Shown: positions 31,084 through 44,813 of the stretch, piece after piece
Position numbering within the stretch: the first letter of the stretch is position 1
How the letters are laid out: every line of letters starts with the position of its first letter
Assembly: GCF_000764305.2 (NCBI RefSeq)
Contig: NW_025947524.1
Location: 1-64,000, forward strand
Source of the DNA: Hyalella azteca
Lineage: Eukaryota > Arthropoda > Malacostraca > Amphipoda > Hyalellidae
DNA: 64,000 bases
Direction of reading: 5' to 3'
Made by a program: the position numbers and the translations under genes
Notes under the pieces: model-generated
Databases searched by the model: none
What the model was told of the DNA's origin: nothing
The model's input: the letters and a program-made list of their open reading frames with translations, nothing else

Positions 31084-33298
31084 CCGTTAACCAGATCACT
31101 GCAGCATGCGTCGCCGTATCAACGAGGTGAGCTAATCGATGCATGATCCGTCTCGGTTTATTCCAGTAGATAATGAGAAGACCTGAGGCGATTTCTCCTA
31201 AGAAGGCCAAGGATGAGCTGTTGTGGAACGCGTTCCCAATTAAGAAACCTTAAGGTCCGTACTGCGATAAGCCGTATCGCGTGAGCTATCGTCTTAATGA
31301 CTTCTATAGTGATGCCGCTACACGCATATGTTTCCACGGAATGGGTAATCAAGCTTCAATGAAATATGCTGCTCCATGTTTAACTCGCCCGCAGGCCTAT
31401 TATAAATTCGATTACTTCAGACAGGTTATGTTAATGAAACGTGCTCGAATAATTGCGAGGAATACACTCTCAATTGATATTACTTTGTTTTACATGATAA
31501 AACTCTCGTAGTATGATAAGTATCAATGGAATTGGCGCTCTGTACAAAACATGGTAGTTCATTCTTCGTTGCAATTTCGGAGTTGATAAACGAATTTGCA
31601 AGTATAGGTAATATTGTTTCAGCGTTACGTGCTCGCACATCCAGTGCCGTCTTTAGTGGAATCAACAAGCCTTGACTCTGATCACTGTAAACATATCACG
31701 TAAGCATGGCACCGTCAGACATCATAGCCTTCATCACATGCACAACTCGCGCCTGCCACTTACCCAAAAAGTTAATCAACAATCGGGACTTGCCCCATGA
31801 GTGCCTTATTGACAAAGTTGCTGGTGCGCGCTCTTGTTATAACTTCAGCCCAACACCTGGAGCCGATCTATTGCAGGGTCATTAACCTTATGCATGGAAC
31901 ACAACTCGAGCGGGCGTGATTATACAGCGGTCGGCCGAGATGAGGATAATGGAATGATTCACACAATATAGTCTTTCATTTAGGTACTGAACTGACAGAA
32001 TAAGTCAAACAAATTGCTTCTAAAACTCCAATATGTTCATAAATTCTACCTAAAATTAACTACAAAATCTAGGAAAAACTAACATTGAACGCTATTCTGT
32101 CAAAAAAGGTCTAACATGAACGTCGGTGTTGCCTATAAGCCAGCTTAGCCGTCATTCATCACTAGCCTTAAGTTCACTCTTAATTCTCACGTAACGAACT
32201 GGTGATTTTTGGACAACCCCTTGCCCAGAGCCTGCAACTTTTCGGACTTCAAATCATCGTTAACAGCATAAAGACAGCAAGGCGTTTGTGTTCAAGGTGA
32301 ACGAGAAATGCGACATTATTGGCTTTGCGTTATTACATGGGCATACATCACCTACAAGTGCCTGACTTTACGACCATTTCCATCAGAATTACTCGCCATA
32401 CAGAAGCGTGCAAAGTAAGCTATTGGCAGGCTTTCATCACATCAACTTCATTACATGCTGCTTTTTGGACCGATGGCATCTATTGGTAAGGCCTGAGTTT
32501 ATTACTCATTAGTTTGAAAGTGGTGCGAAATTTCATACTGTGCAATATTTTGTTCTTATTTCAATTATTTATTAATCTACGTGAATAGCTCGGCCAAAAA
32601 AAATCGTATAATAAACTTATCTATAGATATCAAATTCATCAACTATTTTGAACTTAATGATAGTTGTAAGGTATCTCACCTCCTTTCTTCACCAGCGCCG
32701 TCATGGAGGGGCGAGTCTGCAACAAGGAGGAAACGTCTAACATAAATAAATAAATCATAAAATTATCATTTATAATATGTAGAGAATGATTGCTGTTTAT
32801 CACAGACGAGTATATGGTTGTTAACTGTCATGAGTTAAATGCAGCCTAACGTAATGAATATAATATAAAATATGTCAATCGAAGACGAATTAGTTGGAGT
32901 GTCAAAAAAAATGTGGCCAGCGATATCCATTGAATATATTAACCATATACTAGTATAGTAAATAAAATACCCTCCATTAAAGCAGTTCAGAGAAAAATTC
33001 CATTTGAGTTTATAATGAAACCTGCAGAACAATTTTGCGCTCAGCATGAGAATAACGAAGACACCGGAAAATAGGCACCTGAAATATTACACGTTAAGTA
33101 CAATTTCGAATGGCTAGACTTTTCCCACTATTTAAGTGTTTTTATATAACAGATCAAGCAGCATAGGACAAGGTATCCAGCTTATAGTTACAGAGGAACA
33201 TATTCCAAGTAAGCAAGCTTCACTGAGTTGACGCGCTGAATAATGGTATTGCACAAAATAGTTTTGGTGTCGCGGCAAATTGCTATGCGGTCGGTCAG
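31084..33298. other. AT-rich intergenic or intronic stretch, nothing supported
   Basis: No coding sequence or clear mobile element was found. A minus-strand hydrophobic stretch at about 31085-31140 (THAAVIWLT) resembles the other weak membrane-segment candidates, but it has no usable splice sites. Confidence 0.3.
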
Positions 33299-33509
33299 GC
33301 GGACATGCTGGAGGACAGGGCGGTCATGCGACGAGCCACTCAACAGGCGCTGAGGGAGCAGCAGGCGCTGAGGGAAGAACAGGCGCTGAGNGATGAGGGA
33401 GCAGCAGGCGATGAGGGAGCAGCAGGCGCTAAGGGAGCAGCAAGATCATCAGCAGCACCAGGAGAAGCAGAAGCAGTTGTTGCTGCTGCAGAGCTTCAGG
33501 CCAAGAGAA
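33299..33509 (+). CDS. Candidate Gln/Arg/Glu-rich coiled-coil exon, interrupted by an N
   Basis: An AG acceptor (33297-33298) and a GTAAGA donor (33510) frame a GC-rich segment built on repeats of CAGGCGCTGAGGGAGCAG (QALREQ). The frame is broken only at the ambiguous base 33391. Leaving that base out gives 210 nt, exactly 70 codons with phase 0 at both ends, running from ADMLEDRAVMRRATQQALRE into QAMREQQALREQQ and a Gln/Leu-rich end. It would form a charged helix or coiled coil. The acceptor lacks a good pyrimidine tract, and no flanking exons or gene identity were found. Confidence 0.35.
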
Positions 33510-35860
33510 GTAAGAAGCGGACATCGATCAAGACGATTCCGTTGAAGCAAAATTGCCGTTACGAGGTAATGACGATAGTTGCGGCGTCTCGAATATGAAT
33601 GATTGAACCATATTGTGGTTGAATGCAGATGATTATCATATTTTACATTCCCTAACATTGCAGAGAACGAACAAATAGACGATATCAATCACGGTAAGCA
33701 GAGTGAGTTAAATTTGCCTGGCTTAGCTTCTGGCCACCGCTCGAATTGGTCGCTTATCAAGCCGTTGACAGTCTTTTTCAGGCCCGTAGAGAATCAGATT
33801 GGCGAGTCGCTCGCTAACCTTACAAATTGTATTATATAATATCCCATGCAAAGCCCTTCTATTTGATATCTAAGTCGGCTATCACATATAAAAATGGCCA
33901 TATGTTGAAAAATACGTATTGACATGGAATCCGAAAATACCCGAAACAGACACAATTATTCGGTCTTCTCTGTCCCCGAAGTCGCATGCTTTCTAAAGTG
34001 CATTTATATCCTACACAAAACACGTAAGTTAGGAGTTGCAAGGGCAAATGAGTCTCATTGACTGTCCTTGAAACCACGGCATTATTGGAACGCATGCTCT
34101 TCCTCAGGACGATCAAGATAACCTGACCCCATAACCGTGACCGCACGCAAGTCGAGCATCGCAAGCTTGAGGCTCCCTATACTAAGTGCTGGTCCAGACT
34201 CCTTAGTGTAATAGGCAGTTGGAGGTCCATTACTTGAGTCAACGCAACAAAAACTAGGGCACAAGATTTGTCAGCCGATTATGGTTATTGGATTTTCTAA
34301 TCATGCACTCGCCGAACTTGTTTGAAGGGTTTCAGTGCAAGTTTTCGTATAGGTTGTATGGTTTAAGAAAAATAGAATTCAATAGAATTCTGTTATAAAA
34401 AAACAATAAAGAACATTTAATATATGGAGCTTTGGAGGCAGTAGTGATTAAAGAGCGTCTCCATACACTTTCAGCCTGCAATTATAGTGCAATAAGAAAT
34501 TTTATCATGAAAAAATTCGACTTAAAGAGCCGGTAGAAAGCGTTTTACATGATTTCATTCACTACAAAAATTCCTAAAAAGCAAAGCTTATAAATCTTAT
34601 TTTGAAGGAAAGTTTCGGTCAACACAAAATTGTCATATAAATCTACGGTAGGTGAGACCAGAATTTAAATAATAATTAAAAATCATATTGGCCGGCAAAG
34701 ACAATCGCTTTACTTCTTGCAGTACGCAACGATTAATTTATTGGATTGTTACTGTAGCGAAGTTCAACTCTTGTATTTTCTCAGAAAAGCTCCTACCATT
34801 GCGGAATGGGAACATTAATAGACCCAAAGTTGATTGACATATGACACACACACTGCATGAGACAAACGTGCGCAGCAGCAGCAGCATCAGGGCTCAGCCG
34901 TTCACTACATAAAGGGAATCGCACGCTTGAATTCAAGGCTTGAAAAGATAAAAAAAACACCTGATTTCAGTCTGTTGTGCTTGCTGAAGCGAGGCTCAAA
35001 CAGAATAACACAAATTTTAATTCAGACCATAAGACTTTCAGAAGCGAGGTTCAAACAGAATAACGTTTCATGTCTGTCTATTGTGCGCTCAGAAGCAAGG
35101 CTCTATTAAAATAAAAAAAAATATTTGACTTTAACCTATTATGCCATCAAAAGCTTAAAGCTTAATAAATTAAGGACATTAAAGTTTAGCCCCTTTTTAT
35201 ATGGATGTAAAATCTCAGATGGATGTAAAATGGCAGGGAGTTTGAAGGGCAGGACGTTTGTAACCCCTTGATAACACCGCAGTGTTTTGAGTGTCGCAGC
35301 GAGGAAGCATGAGGGACAGAGAGACGGCCAATTGCGGACAAACAACTAAATAAAACACAGTAGTAAATGACGACTCATAACAACTTAATTGGTGGAGTGA
35401 AAGCTATGAACTAATTTGGGTAGCAGCCAACAATTAGAGATCATGAATGAAATGCACCGAGTTCATACTTGAAATTCTACGTCGTTTTCCAAGTTTTACT
35501 CAAAATATTCTTAGGAGAAAAAATACATAATATAGTCTATATACTTAAAATATACTTTCCATTTTTTGAGCACATATGTAGTTTTTTCTGTTTTTACATA
35601 ATTATTTCACATCGTAAAAAAATGTAACAAGTTTTTCACCCTTATATACGTGGCTGACTAAGAACTAAAAAAAAGCATTTTTACCCTTTCATCATTCACA
35701 ATATATATGACAAATGACCCCCAGAAGGTTATTAACCACAATTGAGTGAGCAACACACAACTGCACTGGTAAGGAAGCAAGGGAGTTCGGCGAGTGCGGC
35801 GTATCGCCCTCCTTGTTGACGCAGCGATATACTGCATTGCAGTCCAGCCTCTAGTACACT
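33510..35860. other. AT-rich stretch with short degenerate repeats
   Basis: No gene is supported. A degenerate threefold repeat of GAAGCGAGGCTCAAACAGAA-type sequence lies at about 34985-35105. Confidence 0.3.
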
Positions 35861-36660
35861 GCACAAGGTCAGACCTACTGCACCACGCAAGGGTTCAAGT
35901 ACTGCTCCGCGCAGTATACTCAGAGATATTAAAGAAATTTTGTCCAAATAGCTATGAACCTTTACACTAATTTGGGTCATAATGATCCAGTTTGGCCTGG
36001 AAAAAAGGACGTAGCGGTACTTCACGCAGCCAGTGTGTCACTATATACATGTATCGTTAGGTAATAATGTAATCAATTTATATCGGTGCACAAATTCACG
36101 AGCGGGTATTAGGAATTAGGCGGTGCGGTAGTACCTTGTACGTGAGTACCAGTACCATGAATTTATTTGGGAAATCCACAGCGATGTGGCTACCTTTTGA
36201 TGCAATACCTGTACAATAAATGGCATCGAAAAATATATGGCGCGGGTGTTACTTCCAACACAAGGTCAGACCTACTGCACCACGCAAGGGTTCAAGTACT
36301 GCTCCGCGCAGTATACTTAGAGATATTAATGGAATTTTGTCCAAAAAGCTATGCACTTTTATATTAATTTGGGTCAGAATGACCCAATTTGGCCCGGAAA
36401 AAAGGACGTAGCAGTGCTTCACGCAGCCCAGCGTGTCACTATATATATATTTTGATAATAATGTAATCAATTTGTATCGGTGCACAAATTTCACGAGCGG
36501 GTATTAGGAATTACGTGGTGCGGTAGTTCCTTGTCCGGGAGTACCAGTACCATGAATGTATTTGGGAAATCCACAGCGATGTGGCTACCTTTTGATGCAA
36601 TACCTGTACAATAAATGGCATCGAAAAATATATGGCGCGGGTGTTACTTCCACCTGAATA
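35860..36660. repeat. 396-bp tandem duplication
   Basis: CACAAGGTCAGACCTACTGC occurs at about 35862 and 36258. ACGAGCGGGTATTAGGAATT occurs about 36098 and 36494, also 396 bp apart. A third partial unit starts near 36640 (GGCGCGGGTGTTACTTCCA). It is non-coding, with frequent stops. Confidence 0.85.
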
Positions 36661-38516
36661 CCAATACCATAAATTTATTAAATTACCTTCAAATCAACGT
36701 TGATGTGGTTTTTTTTTTGGCGTATTACCTGTGTCATAAACGGCATCAAAAATCCCTTGCGCGATTTGTTAACTTTTACTGCATTATCAATTCTAAAAGT
36801 GGCGTTGGCAAGGCACCGCAAGTTCAGCGTTTCGTTTATGCGTTAAGTTAATACATTCATAGTCAACAACACGTGATGATGGTAAAATGAACGTTTCCTG
36901 GGACTTACTTTGCTCTATATTAGCCACCTTACACTGGAGTTCAGAAAAAGGGTTCAAAATCCCTTATGAAAAGGCGAAATATAATTCTGCGACATTGCGG
37001 TTGTCTCTTCCTTGGCTACCAATGTTTGACTATCAACACATACTTTTTGCTGCACAAGATCCTACTATGACAATTCGTCTTCGTCGAATTTTCGTAACAG
37101 AAAATACTTTACCGTAGATAATCTCGAGAGATTACTGATAATTATTCATGGCAATTTGGAGAACACATTACACATTACGTCACATTACTTTTTATTTATG
37201 AACTTTTATTTGTCAACATAATAAAATCTTCAAATATTTCAAGTTAGAACTTTAGGTAAACATAACATTATATTTTTTGAAGCTTCACCTTGTAGTTGAG
37301 AAGGTCCGAGGGCAGCGAAACCGTTGCTGGGGAAAGCTGAACCGTTGGCAGTTACAGGCCCAACTCTCGTAGCAGCGCCAACCATGGAAGCTCCTCGCCC
37401 CTCCACAGATCGCCCTTCTGGCAGCGGCCCTACGCGATTGAAGCTCGGCACCGTGAGAAGTTAGGTTAACTCCAATATATGTACTTCATCAGCGCCATTT
37501 ATTTCGTAACAGATGTTTGGCAGACAAATTAGGCGAGTAGAAAACACCAATACGTAGTTCAAGCGTTGCAAAGTAGTTTACATGATTATATCCTGAAGCT
37601 GTTGAGACGTTTGTGCTACCTGACAATTGCAGGATACTTGTTGGAGGCGAGGGAGGTGCAGTCCGGTGAGAAATGAAGTGCTCTCAACAGCCCGGTATGC
37701 GCTCGAACGAACACGTGCAAAGTTTTTAGGTAAATGGTTATAGATAAAACTACAAACAACTCTTATGATTACGACGAATAGTGCATATAGAAACAAGGCC
37801 GAAGGTTTCAATTTCTTACAAATATTAAAAATAATATTATGAAGTAACGGACAAAGACCGTAAGCTGGGATTGGGTGATTTCCTTCGACGCGAACGATGC
37901 GTTGTACAACACACAGCATTTCAAACAAAGATTCGAATCAAAATTTTACATTTCATCGATCGGAAAATTTTGGTCATCTACTCCAGGTCATTATAAGTTT
38001 TTCATAAGTTGCGCGAACTTTTAGCCTTAGGAGGTACCAGGCCACATGAAACTTCCCGGTCGAGCTCCGAAGATCGTCGAAGGCTGTTGTAATGCAACTC
38101 CCCTACTGGGAGACATTTGGTGTGTGGTCGTTGAAGCTTGAAGGAATACTCTATATATTATCACTTGATGAAATCAAGTCTCTACGCCAGTTTAGTTAGA
38201 AAATCTGGTTGACAGAATAATTCCTCTTCTTAAAATGTTCACACTTATATGCAGGAGATAATTTAATTTTCTTCGTCACGCAAGAACAAACAAACGAAGA
38301 TTCAAACAAATCTTGAAATTTCTAACGAGACTTTTGACAATAATTTTTCACACTTGAATCTCTTCTTTAGAGACGTGTTTCATGATTGGCATACCTCAGC
38401 CATCAGACGCTTAGCTGCAACACTATTTGGTCATAGATGCGGACACACATTCATCGACCACCTACCCAACTGCTGCCTTACCACCTACTGAACTGATCAC
38501 TGCTTGATATTTTTTA
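36661..38516. other. Mostly empty; one GC-rich minus-strand segment at 37283-37451
   Basis: The GC-rich minus-strand stretch reads VGPLPEGRSVEGRGASMVGA and onward to LGPSQLQ, ending at a plausible donor (CAAG then GTGAAG). This Gly/Ala/Pro-rich peptide could be an exon of a minus-strand gene, but no convincing acceptor or homology was found. The rest is AT-rich and featureless. Confidence 0.25.
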
Positions 38517-38982
38517 CAGGGTTGCCAGATGAAGCCAAGAGAAAAAAGCCCATTTAGCAAACAAAAATTGCCAAAATCGGCCCTATTTAAAATTAATACC
38601 AACGTTTTAAATTTAAGGTAGTTAAAACCATTTACAGTGCGCACATTTACGCTTCAGGTTTTTATATGAATAGGTAACTGTATATAACCCCATGCTTCAA
38701 CCATGGTGTAGCCCGAATTAAGCGGCACTCGGCCAGTGTTGCCAGGAAGTTATGAAACAATTAGCCTATTAGGTATCAAAATTTAAATTTGCCCATCTTG
38801 AGCAAAACGAAATTGTAAGTGAAGAACAAAAATAAGGAGTAAAGAGTGACTTGAAAGTAACATACTTTTTCATAAAAAAAGCAGACGGGCAAAGCAGCCA
38901 AATAAATTTTGACAAGCCAATGTTTTGAAAAAAGGCCACGTTTACGAAATGTGGCCGCAAATTGGCCCATTTAGCAACCCTG
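38517..38982. mobile_element. Small non-autonomous element with CAGGGTTGC ends
   Basis: The left end CAGGGTTGCCAGATGAAGCC and the right end, in reverse complement CAGGGTTGCTAAATGGGCC, form terminal inverted repeats of about 19 bp with a few mismatches. The 466-bp interior has no transposase. CAGGGTTGC ends recall hAT elements, but no matching 8-bp target duplication was found. Confidence 0.4.
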
Positions 38983-40502
38983 GGCCTTGATTTTCCCTGA
39001 CCCTCATTCCAGTCATATCAATGATCGACGATTTCTGCGTCTGAGCAGAACATGGACTAAGATTGCATGTTGTGCTTTTTATACGGGTAGTTCTCGTCGA
39101 GTCAATCGCTACTTTCTTGTTTGAAGCCGCAAAAACGCAGACATTATTACAAACATTAATCCGACAGGACATTGAGCATCAATGATTTCCTGTCTTGCCT
39201 GAATACAACGCTCGGCTATCTGCGGTCAAAACCAAGTTCATATGTGATTCAGTTCAGCAGTAGATAAATTATGCAAATCAAGAAATTTAGGAGCATATCA
39301 GGAAATAATTTAGAGGCTAATAACCAAATAATTTATATGATCATTGTTCCAAAAGTGGGCTCCACACTTTGAGAATCATTCTCTTGAGTCTAAGACAAAA
39401 AGAGAGTGTTGAAGGTTGGTTAGAGTTAGAGATTTTCACTGTTAGAGTTTGTTAATAGTATTGTTGACTCTTGATTGTCCAGTCTGGTTGCAGCTGGTAG
39501 TTATAAAATTTGTTCAGTAAATTTGCCTATTTTCGCTTCTCGTACGCGAATATAATGTTGCATATAAATAACTCATTAAAAAGTCTTCCTTTCGAATTTC
39601 ATTCCCAGGCAGGGATATATTTCAGAAGCAACTGCTCTGTCCGAAATGGAACATTTTCGTCTTGAACCAAAACTAATGCTGAGAAACAATTGACAACACC
39701 TACTTATGTTGCATATCCAGACGCTCAAATTGTAGCCAAGGAACATAATTTCAAACAGTATGCATTTGATAAATATTATCTTCAATGACGTGGTAAAATT
39801 TCGTCCTTCCAGTTCGTATATTTTCATCTAGAACTGGAGAACACAGTGAACTGTCCCGTTGTTGTATGTTCCATATAAACTTCATATAAGAGGGGTTGGT
39901 GAGAGTATGGCATTAACTTTGCATTAACTTTATATTCAATTCAATTAAATCATACCATCGCCGATTTTTAACAAAGATGATGGATCCCTATGTTAAACCT
40001 GATATTATCTTATGGTAAACATTTGCGATATAAAATATTATTTCTTCGATTATACTTTAAATCCCATCACTTTTATATTAACTGTCAATATTTTCCTATA
40101 CAAACTTCATATCATAGGTATATATGTATATTTATCTATACCTCGAGTTTTAACGTGAAAGCTGTTTAAATTGAATGAAAGTGAACATTTTGAGTTTGAG
40201 CAGCAAAAAGCTACTTGCGTGATGGTGGTATTTCGTATTCATCACATGCTGAACACAATCAGCTCAGGTAAAAAAATTCTACAACGGAATATCAAATACA
40301 CGAAGATAAAAATAAATATTCAATATTAAAGTAATATCAAAATAAAATCAGTTTCTGAAGTTAGTGAGGGTCGTGCTATCCTGATGAGTTCACACTTCAA
40401 ATCGAATAAAATTACGAATCAATCAAAATTTTCAGTCGCGCCCGAGTGCTGCCAGTGTAGCTATCAGACACCACATTTAATCTGTTTATTTTCTTTTAAA
40501 TC

Positions 40503-42123
40503 TATTATATCAGTGGTTCCCAAAGTGGGCGATATCGCCCCCTAGGGGCGGTGGAAGGATTTGGGGGACGGTAATGAAGAAGAGGGCGGCAGGGGGGCGG
40601 TAGGAGGTAGTCCGAAGTCAATGTAAGAAGTTCGAACGTTTGTTTGACGATTTGTAGTTTGTACACAACACGTGCAGCACATGACTCCCATGCAGCGATG
40701 GTTTTTTCACCCAGATCGTTTTTTAACCTCTCCTGAGTTTACGAATCGGACAAATTAACGGCCGGTCTCACGGCCAATTTCCAAATTCAATGATCGAGGA
40801 ATATCTCTCAAACTAATGAACTTAACTTGATGAAACTTGGTACACGTATTCATTAGGACCTAGCGATAATGTTTTGCTCGTGAAAATTGTTTGAATTTTG
40901 CCATCGTTTGTTATTGCCATAGTTACACACATATATGGCAAAACAGGCCAAAATTCACAGTGATCAAGTAATTTCTTCCAAGCTACTGAACAGATTCGAA
41001 CGAAATTTTGAATTTACAGTCCTAACTACCGGACGGTAATGTTTAGCACGTGTAAATTTTTTCGATTGTGCCTTCGTTCGCGATTTTTTTCATTTCACCC
41101 TCATTCGTGATTATATAAACAGCAATACGCGTACGTGCTTAAATTCGCAGTAATCAAGAATTTTTTTCCAAACTACTGAACAGATTTGAATGAAACTTGG
41201 TGTTTAAATACCTAACCTCAGCAACGGTGATGTTTACAATTTTTTCGTTTTGCCTTCGTTTGCGAGTTATACGGCTATACGTATAAAGCGCTTGATTAAA
41301 TCGGCCGGTAGAAAAGCCGGTCGTTCCTCCAATATCTGTATAACCCGCGAAGCAAAGCAAAATAGAAAATTTGTCACGAGCCAAACATCACTGTTGAGAG
41401 GTTAGGTATTTATATACAAAGTTTCGTTGAAATCTGTTCTGTAGTTTAGAAGAAATTTCTTGATCGCCGCGAATTCAACGGACAAATTACCCGACGATAC
41501 GGGCCGAATATAAGGAAGTGTGCATGAAATCAAGAATGACGGTGAAATGAAAAAACTCGCAAACGAAGGTAAAATCGAAAAAAAATTTATAGGCTGAAAA
41601 ATCACCGTTTATTAGTTAGGAATGTACATTCAAAATTTCGTTCAAATCTGATCAATAGTTTGGAAGAAATTCTTTGATCACTGCGAATTTCGGCTTGTTT
41701 CGCAATATACGCTAACTCACAAGTGAAGGTGAAATTGTAAAAAATTTTACGAGCTAAACACCACCGTTAGGTTCCGATGAATACGTGTTCCAAGTTTCAT
41801 AGAGCTGCGTTCATTAGTTTGGGAGATATTACTTGATAATTGAATTTGGAGTCCGGGGGATATTTGAATTTGGGCCACGAGTCCGGCCGTAAATTCGCCC
41901 GCGACGTCCTAGGTTTCTAGTGCTGAAACAGCTGAAAAAGATATTGGTTCACTAAATGAGGTTCTATTTGTGAAATACACATTTGTGTTTAATCTTTATC
42001 TTTTAAAATTGCAGCGTACTAAATTTCAAGAAAGAGACGTATGTCTGTGGGGTGCGCTAGAAATTCACTAGGGAGTCAGAGGGGGCGCCAGCCTGAAAAA
42101 GTTTGGGAACCACTGTATTATAT
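40503..42123. mobile_element. hAT-type non-autonomous foldback element with perfect 8-bp target duplication
   Basis: The element (40511-42115, 1,605 bp) starts CAGTGGTTCCCAAAGTGGGC and ends with the reverse complement of CAGTGGTTCCCAAAC, typical hAT termini. It is flanked by TATTATAT on both sides (40503-40510 and 42116-42123), the 8-bp duplication of the hAT superfamily. Inside, several units of about 160 bp (motifs ACTGAACAGATT, AACTTGG, GTGATGTTT) on the left reappear inverted on the right around a centre near 41300, so the whole element can fold back. No transposase is encoded. Confidence 0.9.
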
Positions 42124-44813
42124 CATGGCAGCTTAAACCTACATTACTCGGAAAATGTAATCTTTTTTCGATAATCATATTGATAATTTTTAAAGTGAAG
42201 TAATGCTAATTGAAGGAAATCCTCTTCAAGCAAACGTTAATTAAAACACCCATATGACTCTTGTTGAAACCTTTGACACCTAGAACAAAAAGTTAAACTC
42301 TTAATCTAAATCCCATTTATTATTTTGTCAGTTACAGATAATATCTCTATACGAGAAGCATTTTGAATGGGTTTAAATTACAGCACGATAGTTATAACAA
42401 AGATAATAAGTATCTTCATCTCAGAAGAAGAAACTTTCTAAAACTATAATACAAATCTATAGTATATCTAATACTTTAAATACAATACTCATTGCGCTAT
42501 ATATACTTTATATACTAGCATCATTTATTGGGAAGAAAACCAAGCAACACATCTCACCTGAATAATTAGGACGTAACATGAACTCGAAGTCTGAAAAGGC
42601 AATTTGATAGCAGTAATGAATTATCGAAAAATGATCCTTCGAAAATGATATTCAAATATTTTATATGCGGCATGAACATCTATCTGGCTATACTGCCGGT
42701 ATATGATCTGTTATTTATTTCCGGCAATTTGTTCATATGTGTTGTTTTTTGTTTCAGTATTCTGACTGTTTAAATAATAATATATTGTGGCTTTTCGTAA
42801 GCATATACACAGTGCATTCGTTATGACAGACATCCAAGTCGGACGAAAGTGCGTGACAATCCCGGCGCCCTGAATTCAACCACTTCGTCACGCCTCATTT
42901 CTTTCATTCGGAACAAATAATAATGACAATTAATACGAACACATTTTAATGCTCATTGCAATTTGGCAAGCATTTATTGCATTTTTAGTTCTTCCCGTTT
43001 TCAATTAAAATGGGCGAATTAAACCACTTTGGCACGCCCCATTTTTAATTAATTCGTGACGTGAAGTCTCTTCAATACAGGAATTGCATGAAAAAATTGA
43101 ATAATCTATATGTTATGAAGGAAGACGTTTGTTTTAAAATTCGAGTTGGATTCCTCAAAGAGATTGGTTATAACTAATCTCTCATTATTAGAAACATTGA
43201 ATGAGCTTAGTTCGATTGAAATGGAGAGAAAAATTAATTTTGAAATCCATGGCAATCTCTCACACGCATTGTTTCAGAGTGCAGTAGGTCCCTGAAATTT
43301 CAATTTATACGGTTTATTGTAATTCACATTTCCTCGCTTTTTTATGTCTGTGCAGTTCAGCATAGCCCATAGGGCCCTTCCACAAAATCTCATATATATC
43401 GCGCACATATGGACATTTCATCATAGACAAAGCAATATGAAATCCCAGTAACTTTTCAGACTCGGAGAAAGTTACCTAAATAAATTAATTGTATAAAGAT
43501 CCCTTATGCAAGCAATCTAAAATTGATCCTGATACGCAGAAGAACAATATCCGAGAAATGTTACACGGTACGAGCATTTCTTCACTGAAAATTTCTATTC
43601 TTAGCAAAAACTTATGATACTTAGGCACATATGGAAAGTTCCCTTAATTTAAAATATAATTATTCTAATTTCACTAGAAATATTTCAAAATACCAAGGAG
43701 GGAAGTATGTTGGCTGCCACGAAGTTTGGCAACATCGTCAGATGATAGAAAACTATTCTCGGAAGAGCAGTGTAGACGTGTAAATGTTAGGCTTTCGTTT
43801 CTATTTTACATCTAGTTCTCTGAGAATACAATAGAATTTGTTTTACATTTTTTATTCTTTGAGGTACGTATGAGTGAAATCGTTGGCTGAATTTGGGACG
43901 AATTACGAAGTTTTGAATGTGTTCCTAACATTAACAACATAATTGGTGTCGTACAATGGAATGATGAACGGGGGGGTTGAATCATAGTGATTTTTGTCAT
44001 CGCAGGAAGTGAATATTGTTCTAGAACGTCGTGCATCTTGTAAGAAATTGGTGATAGCTATGTATTGATATACTATATGTGTGTGTGTGTGTATAATTTT
44101 TTCCGTGGCAAATGCCAATCCGTGCTAACTTATTTTATATTTTATAATCTACCGTACGCACAACAGTTAACAATAACATCAAGAGTTTTTTGATTTCCTA
44201 CTTGAATTTTAAGCATTTCACAAATTAGGCTAGGTACCTACCTACATTACATAGGCTTATCTTTTGAAAATCTGAAAATAAAATCCTCTTTGTTTCAACA
44301 AAATGGCAGTCATAAAGAAGCCTGGTTACCTTTATTAAGCTTTATAGCTATCTAAGATAGAAGTTAGGAAAGTTGACATTTTTTTCCCTAATATTTTTTT
44401 TGTGGTTTCATGTTTCCAATCATACATGTCATCATTTTCACGTACCTATGTCATAATCATAATTTATTTAAATGTGTAGCCTAGCCTACTTTCCTATCTC
44501 TGCATCTCACTAGAGTGACTAGACTACTAGTAGGTTTTATCAACAATTCAATAATTTATCAAGCAAGAATCATTCATTTGCATAAAATGTCAGCTGACTA
44601 CCTAAACTCAATCTGAAAAATTGGTTCAAAATTTTCCTGAAATTTTGTAGCTATATAAAGTCATACTTTTCTTTAAATTCAAGTCAAAAGAGTGCTGTTT
44701 TTCTTTTTTTATTTCTACAGTAGAGATTTGACAAGGACAATGGAAATTGTCAAATTCCTAACTGGGCAATTAGGCTGTTAGGCAGAACCTTCCCGTGAAT
44801 CGGATGAGAACGC
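42124..44813. other. AT-rich stretch, nothing supported
   Basis: No coding sequence, RNA gene or clear mobile element was found. A short GT microsatellite lies at about 44080-44092. Confidence 0.35.

Noticed and set aside
39340..39400. Short sequence resembling a hAT end (CAAAAGTGGGCTCC)
   Set aside because: There is no matching opposite end or target duplication nearby.
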